Part shown: one piece after another, positions 14,408-19,479 of the stretch | Position numbering within the stretch: the first letter of the stretch is position 1 | Layout of the letters: each line of letters begins with the position of its first letter | Assembly (NCBI GenBank): GCA_003241595.1 | Contig: QFOU01000022.1 | Coordinates: 1-19,479 of the forward strand | Length of the DNA: 19,479 nt | Direction: 5' to 3' | Source of the DNA: Pseudomonas fluorescens | Lineage (GTDB): Bacteria; Pseudomonadota; Alphaproteobacteria; UBA2136; UBA6156 | The notes under the pieces: generated by a model | What the model was told of the DNA's origin: nothing | Database searches by the model: none | The model's input: only the letters and a program-made list of their open reading frames with translations | Made by a program: the position numbers and the translations under genes

Positions 14408-14572
14408 TAGTTAGTTCATGTTGTGGTTGGTTGCATACGTTCTACGTGAGGCTGGAGTCTGATTACAGACCACCCCACTGGCCGGCCCTGACATTGCGGG
14501 GCACGGTTTCCCTCTTGCCGCATGACGCCCCCTCAGGGGGCTTACTGCGTTAAAGCCCGTGTCAAATTCTAC
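14408..14572. other. Intergenic region between DUF484 and priA: hairpins, no gene seen
   Basis: About 350 nt separate the divergent DUF484 and priA starts. This half holds GTCTG 14457-14461 / CAGAC 14466-14470, the palindrome GGCCGGCC 14480-14487, TGCGG 14495-14499 / CCGCA 14518-14522, and GCCCCC 14527-14532 / GGGGGC 14536-14541. A perfect minus-strand -35 hexamer TTGACA (complement of 14560-14565) points toward DUF484, but I see no matching -10. No convincing open frame is present. The other half holds nested-hairpin copy 4. Confidence 0.5.
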
Positions 14573-14675
14573 TCCTCACGACTGCAAATGGACTTTGTCT
14601 TCGCTTCCGCTCCTCACGTACCTTTAAGTACGCTGCGGTGCGGTTCTTGCCAAATTCCATTTTCGCGCGTGATGA
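14573..14675. repeat. Nested-hairpin element, copy 4 (upstream of priA)
   Basis: The inner stem is CGTAC 14617-14621 / GTACG 14628-14632 with a CTTTAA loop. The outer arms are AAATGGA 14586-14592 with TCCATTT 14656-14662, TTTG 14594-14597 with CAAA 14651-14654, and TCACG 14576-14580 with CGTGA 14668-14672. The segments beside the inner stem (CGCTCCTC on the left, GCGGT then TTCTTGCC on the right) resemble copy 3. The arms pair less perfectly than in copies 2 and 3. Confidence 0.7.
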
Positions 14676-14756
14676 GCGAATTGTGCCGACGGCTTTAAGG
14701 TGATGATGACTACCTGTCATTTGCTTTGATGGTACGTCTGGTTTAGGGTGCGGGCA

Positions 14757-16781
14757 ATGGTTGCGAGTTTATTTGGTGAAGGGTGTGTGGTGCGCGTGCT
14801 GGTGCCGCTGGCGCTGCCATCTTTGCTGGACTACACCTGCGTGGACAAGTTGGCGGTGGGCGACTGGGTGGAGATTCCGGTGGGAACCAAGCGTGTGCAT
14901 GGCCTGGTGGCCGAGGTGTTGACCTCGTCTCCGTTTAAGAATCTGAAGCCGTGCATGGCGCTGAAAGAGGTGCCGGCGGTGGATGGCCGCACGCTGGAGT
15001 TCTACCGATGGGCGGCGCGTTATACGTTGAGTGCGCCGGGGGAAGGTTTGCGGGTGGCATTGCCGCGTGCGCTGACGCCGTTGCCGCCGAAGGAGAAGGC
15101 GCCGCCGAAGGTGCTGAAGACCAAAAAAGGCAAGGCGACCACGGCGCTGGAGATGCAGTCGCCCTTGCCGCCCGCCAAGGTGGGGGTGCGCGTGGCGTTG
15201 AATCCGGGGCAGCAGGCGGCGGCCGAGGCGACCGTGAATGCGCTGGGGAGTTTCCAGCCGTTTTTGCTGGATGGCGTGACCGGGAGCGGCAAGACCGAAG
15301 TGTATTTCCATGTGATTGATGAGGTGCTGGCGCGCGGTGGACAGGCGTTGGTGCTGGTGCCGGAGATTGCGCTGACACCGCAGTGGTTGAAGCGCTTTGA
15401 GGAGCGGTTTGGAGCCAAGCCGCTGGTCTGGCACTCCGGCCTTGCCGAAGGGGCACGGCGTACGACGTGGTGGACGCTGGCGCGGGGTAAGCCCGCGGTG
15501 GTGGTGGGCGCGCGGAGTGCGTTGTTCCTGCCCTTCCAGAACCTGAGCCTGCTGGTGGTGGATGAGGAGCATGAGCCGAGTTACAAGCAGGAAGAGGCGT
15601 TCCGGTATCATGCCCGTGACTTGGCGGTGCAGTTGGCGCGGATGTGGCAGGCACCGATTTTGATGGCCAGTGCCACGCCGAGTTTGGAAAGCTGGCAGCG
15701 GGTGCGGGATGGCAAGTATAAGCGTTTGCCGTTGAGTGGGCGGCATGGCGGAACGATGGCGCCGATCCAGCTGGTGGACCTGCGCACCGAGAAGATGCCG
15801 AAGCAGACGTATGTGTCTCCGACCCTTGCGAAAGCGGTGGAAGCGACGTTGGCCAAGGGCGAGCAGGCGTTGATGTTTTTGAACCGCCGCGGCAATGCGC
15901 CGGTGATGATCTGCCATGCGTGTGGCACGCGGCGCGATTGCTCCCGCTGTGATGCGACGCTGGTGGTGCACGGTGACCGGTTGCAGTGCCACCATTGTGG
16001 CTTTGCCGAGCCGTTCCCCGACGAATGTGCGGCGTGTGGTGATAAGGATTTGCGGGCCTACGGGCCGGGCACACGGCGGGTGGTGGGCGAGGTGCAGGCG
16101 TTGTTCCCCAATGCCCGCGTGGCGGTGGCGGACAGTGATGCGGTGAGTACGGCGGGCCAGTTGGCGGCGCTGGTGGAAAGTGTGGAGAACCGCGAAGTGG
16201 ATATTATTGTGGGGACGCAGATGGTGACCAAGGGCCACCACTTCCCCCACCTCACCTGTGTGGGGGTCATTGATGCGGACATGGGGCTTGCGCATGGCGA
16301 TGTGCGCGCGGCGGAGCGGACGTTCCAATTGTTGACGCAGGTGGCGGGACGTGCGGGGCGCGGCAGTGCGGCGGGCAAGGTGTTCGTGCAGAGCCATGAT
16401 CCGAGTCAGCCGTTGTTCAAGGCGTTGGTGAACCATGACCGTGACGGATTCTATGCGTTGGAGCTGGGGGCGCGGCAGACGTGGGGGGATCCGCCATTCG
16501 GGCGGATGATCGCGGTAATTGTGGATGGGTTGGAGGAAGAGGCTGTGGCCGAGGGGGCCAAGGCGCTGGCGGCGGGGTATCCGAACGACGCGCCTGCGCG
16601 GCTGTTGGGGCCTGCGCCGGCACCGGTGGCGAAGATCCGCGACCGGTATCGTTACCGGCTGTTAGTGAAGGGGCCTGCGGGGCAGCTTCTTCAGGGGTTG
16701 GTGAAGGCGTGGATTGAGGGCGTAGCTGTTCCGAGAGGCGTGCGGGTGACAGTGGATGTGGATCCGGTCTCGTTTATGTAA
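14757..16781 (+). CDS. priA: Primosomal replication protein N' (PriA helicase)
   Basis: DEAH-type helicase that reloads the replisome at stalled forks. From the ATG at 14757 there are 674 residues, somewhat shorter than E. coli PriA (about 730). The N-terminal DNA-binding domain (VLVPLALPSLLDYTC) is followed by Walker A VTGSGKT (174-180), the DEEH box (269-272) and MASATPSLES. Eight zinc-binding cysteines are at 386, 389, 395, 398, 411, 414, 424 and 427. Helicase motifs VGTQMVTKGHHFP, DADMGLAHGD and TQVAGRAGRG follow. A GTG three codons upstream (14748) is an alternative start. It is divergent from DUF484, and a strong terminator begins at its stop codon. Confidence 0.97.
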   Translation: MVASLFGEGCVVRVLVPLALPSLLDYTCVDKLAVGDWVEIPVGTKRVHGLVAEVLTSSPFKNLKPCMALKEVPAVDGRTLEFYRWAARYTLSAPGEGLRVALPRALTPLPPKEKAPPKVLKTKKGKATTALEMQSPLPPAKVGVRVALNPGQQAAAEATVNALGSFQPFLLDGVTGSGKTEVYFHVIDEVLARGGQALVLVPEIALTPQWLKRFEERFGAKPLVWHSGLAEGARRTTWWTLARGKPAVVVGARSALFLPFQNLSLLVVDEEHEPSYKQEEAFRYHARDLAVQLARMWQAPILMASATPSLESWQRVRDGKYKRLPLSGRHGGTMAPIQLVDLRTEKMPKQTYVSPTLAKAVEATLAKGEQALMFLNRRGNAPVMICHACGTRRDCSRCDATLVVHGDRLQCHHCGFAEPFPDECAACGDKDLRAYGPGTRRVVGEVQALFPNARVAVADSDAVSTAGQLAALVESVENREVDIIVGTQMVTKGHHFPHLTCVGVIDADMGLAHGDVRAAERTFQLLTQVAGRAGRGSAAGKVFVQSHDPSQPLFKALVNHDRDGFYALELGARQTWGDPPFGRMIAVIVDGLEEEAVAEGAKALAAGYPNDAPARLLGPAPAPVAKIRDRYRYRLLVKGPAGQLLQGLVKAWIEGVAVPRGVRVTVDVDPVSFM

Positions 16782-16804
16782 AAAGGGCTCTGAGGAGCCC
16801 TTTT
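16781..16804. terminator. Bidirectional terminator between priA and the methyltransferase gene
   Basis: A perfect 10-bp inverted repeat, AAAAGGGCTC 16781-16790 and GAGCCCTTTT 16795-16804, has a TGAG loop. Ts follow on both strands. It starts at the priA stop and contains the first bases of the stop codon of the convergent gene. Confidence 0.93.
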
Positions 16805-17492
16805 AAGTAAGGTGGGTTTGGCGGAGTGCGGGATCGTAGGTGGGAATGGCTGGATGGTGGTGGATGGTGGGAGTGTCGGCGCGTTCCAGCAGGGCGAGGA
16901 GGCGTTTGGGCGGGCGACTCTCGGAGGATTGCAGGGGGGTGAGGTGGAGCATCATGCCGTGGGTGTGGGCGAAAGTGGTTAATTCGGCCTGGCAGGCGCT
17001 ATGGAGGATGAGATGGAGGCTGCCGGTGGGGGTAAGCATGTGTGTTAACGCGGTGAGCCAGCGCGGGAGGTCTCCGGCGGGGAGGGTATGGGCCTGCTGT
17101 TTGGCGGCATCCGGTGTGGTGTGGCCGCGGTCTTCGGCATGGAACGGCGGGTTGCTGAGAATGGCATCGTAGTGGCCGAGCGGGGCGGTGGTGAGGATAT
17201 CCGCCGTGTGGACGATCAGAGGGAGATCGTTGAGATGGGCGTTGGCTTGGGCGAGGGCGGTGAGGGTGGGGTCGATATCGGCGGCTTCGGCATAGATGTG
17301 CGGTTGACGACGGAGAAGTGAGAGGGCGGCGATGCCGGAGCCGGTGCCGGCATCCAGCACGCGGCTGCCCGCAGGGAGTGGCGGAATGAAGGCGGTGAGC
17401 CAGAGAGGATCTTCGGTGGGGCGCGGGGTGGTGTTGGTGAGGATGAGGCGGCCGCCGAGCGTGGTGAAGGTATCTTTTGGGGTATCGCTCAT
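16803..17492 (-). CDS. tRNA1(Val) adenine-N6 methyltransferase-like protein (TrmN6/YfiC family)
   Basis: Predicted S-adenosylmethionine-dependent adenine-N6 methyltransferase; E. coli YfiC methylates A37 of tRNA1(Val). The 229 residues show LGGRLILTNT near the start, the SAM-binding motif VLDAGTGSGIAAL (45-57), an acidic motif AADID (about 70-74) and the catalytic NPPF (114-117), typical of N6-adenine enzymes. The ATG at 17492 is preceded by AGAGGG, which overlaps the stop of the upstream gene, 9 nt away, so it is co-transcribed with the large unrecognised gene. The substrate is inferred from the family; other small-domain methyltransferases (RsmC-like) are possible. Confidence 0.85.
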   Translation of the reverse strand: MSDTPKDTFTTLGGRLILTNTTPRPTEDPLWLTAFIPPLPAGSRVLDAGTGSGIAALSLLRRQPHIYAEAADIDPTLTALAQANAHLNDLPLIVHTADILTTAPLGHYDAILSNPPFHAEDRGHTTPDAAKQQAHTLPAGDLPRWLTALTHMLTPTGSLHLILHSACQAELTTFAHTHGMMLHLTPLQSSESRPPKRLLALLERADTPTIHHHPAIPTYDPALRQTHLT

Positions 17493-17501
17493 AATGCCCT
17501 C

Positions 17502-19479
17502 TTATGGCGCGGTGGGGGAGGTACGGCTGCCACTGTTATTGATGAAGACGCCGGGTTCGACATCCGGTTGGACCAGGGTCGTGGAGGTATTGCGCGCGCC
17601 GCTATTGTTGATGAAGGCCCCGGGGGCGGGTTCGGTGGACGTGACCAGTTTGGGCCGGTTGGGGGCTTCGGGGTGGAGGTCTTCTTCTTCTTCCTCCTCT
17701 TCGGCGGTTTGGGTGGCGGAGACAGACGGGGCGGGTGACGTGGGGGATGGCGCTGTGGTGGTGGCGCTGTCGGAGACCTTCATGGCAGTGGTCGGAGACG
17801 CGGAAACTGCGGTGGTGGGGGAGGTGGGCAGCAGGATGCTGGGCGGCGGGAGCAGGCCCGAGACTACGCTTGATGCGGGGGTTCCGGTGGTAATGGCGGG
17901 TGTGGTTTCGGGAGTTGTTGTGGTGAGCTGGGCGGCGTTGGAGAGCAGGTGTTCGACACTGGCATTGTTGAGTGTGGCGCGTGCGGCGGCGGTGGTGGAC
18001 AGGCTCTCGCGGGTTTGCAGGCCGGCGGTGAGGGCGGCGTAAGCCTGGCGAGCGCTGTTGAGGTTATGGGCGCCGCAGATGATGGGGCCAGCCAGCGTTT
18101 GGCAGCGGACGGCGGCACGGGCCGGTTGGGCGCTGAGGGGGAGCGGGTAGTTGAACTGGAAGGTGCTGGTGAGGGTCTTTGGTTCGAAATAGCCGCTGAT
18201 GCTGATGGGCTGTGCGCTGGCCGGGTGGCGCAGGCTGCCGCTGAGCGGGTAGATCTCTTTTTCCGAGGTGTCGGCGCCCATGGGCGTGGGTTGCAGGCTG
18301 CTTTCGGTGGCGAGAGTCAGCACGCTGCCGGGGGGCAGGATGTTGAGTGTTGAGGAGCTTGTGGTGCCGACGCGGCTTTGCAGGGCGTAGATACCATCCG
18401 GACGCAGCGGTTGGGCGGGGTCGATCAGCGTGCGGATAAAGGGCGTGGAGGTGCCATCGGCCTGGGCTACGGACAGCAGCGGGGAATCGTCCTGTTGCAG
18501 GCGCAGGCCGCGAATGCTGCCGTAGGTGGTGGCGAAGGTGCCGCCGCCGGGGGCTTCTGAAATGGCTTTGCTGGTGACGGGGAGGGTGAGGGCGTCGAAG
18601 TCGTAGACCACGGAGAGGTCGAAGCGGTGAACGGCGGCGGCGTTGGTGCGCATGGCGGTGGGTTCGGACTCGGTGCCGCCGCCGACCCGGCTGATGAAGG
18701 TGATGGAAACCGTATTGAGGCGGTTGTTGCCGCTGATGCTACTGTTGAGACCTTCCGGCGCCAGGATGATGGCCGCCGTTTTCAGGGCTGGTGCGGGACT
18801 GACCGGTACGTAGACGCCGGCGAGGTCGATCAGGCGGTCGTTGAATTGTTCGATGAACGGTTTGGCCTCTTCGAACCAGACCGGATCGGTAATGCCGGAG
18901 AGGGATTGAGCCGCGGTGTTGAGGCGTTTGTCGGCCAAAGCATCGATACCCTGCATGAGCATGACGAATTGGGGACGGATGGCGCGCAGCACCTCCCGCA
19001 CCTGCGGGGTGGCGTTGTGCCAGAGAGTGCGGTGTTCTTCGAGATTGTTGGTGCGCTTGAGTGCGGTTTCCAGCAGGGGGGCGGGATTGAGTGTGGGGTG
19101 CAGCGGCAGGAGCTGGGCGGTCAGCTCGGCCAGTTGCAGGCCGCTGAGCTTGGTATCGGTGAGCAGGCTTTGGCCAAGTGCGGCGCCCAGCCATTCCTTT
19201 TGTTTCGCCTCATCCATGGTGCTGGCGGGGAAGTAGGTGCCGAGGCGGTACATGGCGGTGGGTTGGCCGTAGGCGCCGGTGGCTTCGGCGATCAGCGTGG
19301 TGAGTTGTGCGGTGATGACCTTCGGCTGGTCGGCAAAGTGGCTTTGCATGAAGCTGAAGAGGGGACCGAGATCGAGGTGGGCTTCGTCTTGCGATTTAAG
19401 CAGGATCTCGGGCGTTTCGGCGTTGAGTGCTTCAGCCACCTTGCGGCGTTTGAGGTCGTCGCCGAATTCTTCGAGGATC
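17502..19479 (-). CDS. Large protein of unknown function, 5' part outside the window
   Basis: I do not recognise this protein. The frame is open to the window edge, giving at least 658 residues; a GTG at 19439 has no ribosome site, so the true start is probably outside. In order one sees a mostly helical region (about 1-240), a beta-rich region with many Ser/Thr/Gly (about 240-450), then a long low-complexity tail rich in Thr/Ser/Ala/Pro, an eight-residue acidic run (EEEEEEED) and two C-terminal copies of a peptide (PGAFINNSGAR and PGVFINNSGSR). No signal peptide, transmembrane helix or catalytic motif is visible in this part. The composition suggests an envelope, surface or scaffold protein, but that is a guess. 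It precedes the TrmN6-like gene by 9 nt. Confidence 0.85.
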   Translation of the reverse strand, partial: ILEEFGDDLKRRKVAEALNAETPEILLKSQDEAHLDLGPLFSFMQSHFADQPKVITAQLTTLIAEATGAYGQPTAMYRLGTYFPASTMDEAKQKEWLGAALGQSLLTDTKLSGLQLAELTAQLLPLHPTLNPAPLLETALKRTNNLEEHRTLWHNATPQVREVLRAIRPQFVMLMQGIDALADKRLNTAAQSLSGITDPVWFEEAKPFIEQFNDRLIDLAGVYVPVSPAPALKTAAIILAPEGLNSSISGNNRLNTVSITFISRVGGGTESEPTAMRTNAAAVHRFDLSVVYDFDALTLPVTSKAISEAPGGGTFATTYGSIRGLRLQQDDSPLLSVAQADGTSTPFIRTLIDPAQPLRPDGIYALQSRVGTTSSSTLNILPPGSVLTLATESSLQPTPMGADTSEKEIYPLSGSLRHPASAQPISISGYFEPKTLTSTFQFNYPLPLSAQPARAAVRCQTLAGPIICGAHNLNSARQAYAALTAGLQTRESLSTTAAARATLNNASVEHLLSNAAQLTTTTPETTPAITTGTPASSVVSGLLPPPSILLPTSPTTAVSASPTTAMKVSDSATTTAPSPTSPAPSVSATQTAEEEEEEEDLHPEAPNRPKLVTSTEPAPGAFINNSGARNTSTTLVQPDVEPGVFINNSGSRTSPTAP
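17511..17625 (-). repeat. C-terminal peptide repeat (FINNSG) within the unknown gene
   Basis: Two adjacent units of about 20-25 residues end the protein. Both contain EP, then PG, one variable residue, FINNSG, one variable residue and R, followed by a Ser/Thr-rich spacer. The DNA copies have diverged (for example at 17534-17550 versus 17602-17621), while the FINNSG core is kept. Confidence 0.75.

Noticed and set aside
14460..14530. Possible cobalamin riboswitch on the minus strand (AGGGAAACC, CCCCGCAATG, CCAGTG fragments)
   Set aside because: The pieces are in the wrong spacing, the GCCACTG box is absent and the downstream genes are not B12-related.
4772..14675. CRISPR or insertion-sequence remnants as explanation of the repeats
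   Set aside because: Copies are single and kilobases apart with no spacer array, no transposase fragment and no target duplications that I can see.
14769..16436. Open frame of about 555 codons antisense to priA
   Set aside because: The translation is Arg/His/Gln-rich with no motif, and PriA motifs are complete on the plus strand.

Overview
The window looks like chromosomal core DNA of an alphaproteobacterium. The evidence is gene order and protein families: SRP RNA-dnaX-ybaB-recR, envC-ctpA-divergent polysaccharide deacetylase-rppH, rsfS-rlmH, and DUF484-xerC next to priA. The DNA is GC-rich and codons often end in GGT, CGT or CTG. I cannot name the genus. I see no transposase, phage gene, CRISPR array or tRNA.

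Layout. 1-504 (-): a 2-Cys peroxiredoxin cut by the window edge, divergent from 670-1626 (+) thioredoxin reductase. After a hairpin-rich gap comes a Nudix hydrolase (1876-2466, -), divergent from a small SRP RNA (about 2540-2622, +), which sits directly upstream of dnaX, ybaB and recR (2718-5528, +). A second hairpin-dense gap leads to a divergent HAM1/ITPase-like gene (5796-6347, +). It converges on rlmH-rsfS (6379-7259, -). Then come envC-like, ctpA, a divergent polysaccharide deacetylase and rppH (7501-11786, +). A DUF218/YdcF-like gene, xerC and DUF484 lie on the minus strand (11910-14398). priA follows (14757-16781, +). The last two genes are on the minus strand: a TrmN6-like methyltransferase (16803-17492) and a large unrecognised protein that runs off the right edge (17502-19479).

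How the genes relate. Peroxiredoxin and thioredoxin reductase belong to thiol-based peroxide defence. SRP RNA serves membrane targeting. DnaX, YbaB, RecR, PriA and XerC serve replication, recombination, restart and chromosome dimer resolution. RsfS, RlmH and TrmN6 act on ribosomes and tRNA. EnvC-like, CtpA and the deacetylase form an envelope-remodelling group, and RppH starts mRNA decay.

The least explained part is a dispersed set of intergenic nested hairpins, about 75-120 nt each, at 4772-4877, 5563-5665, 12554-12670 and 14573-14675. Each has a short inner stem (usually ending GTAC) capped by a 6-nt loop. Around it are outer arms whose sequence differs between copies but which stay complementary within each copy. 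Other points worth checking are a DnaX lacking three of the four zinc-binding cysteines, the unusual ITPase-like protein, and a C-terminal FINNSG peptide repeat in the unrecognised protein.
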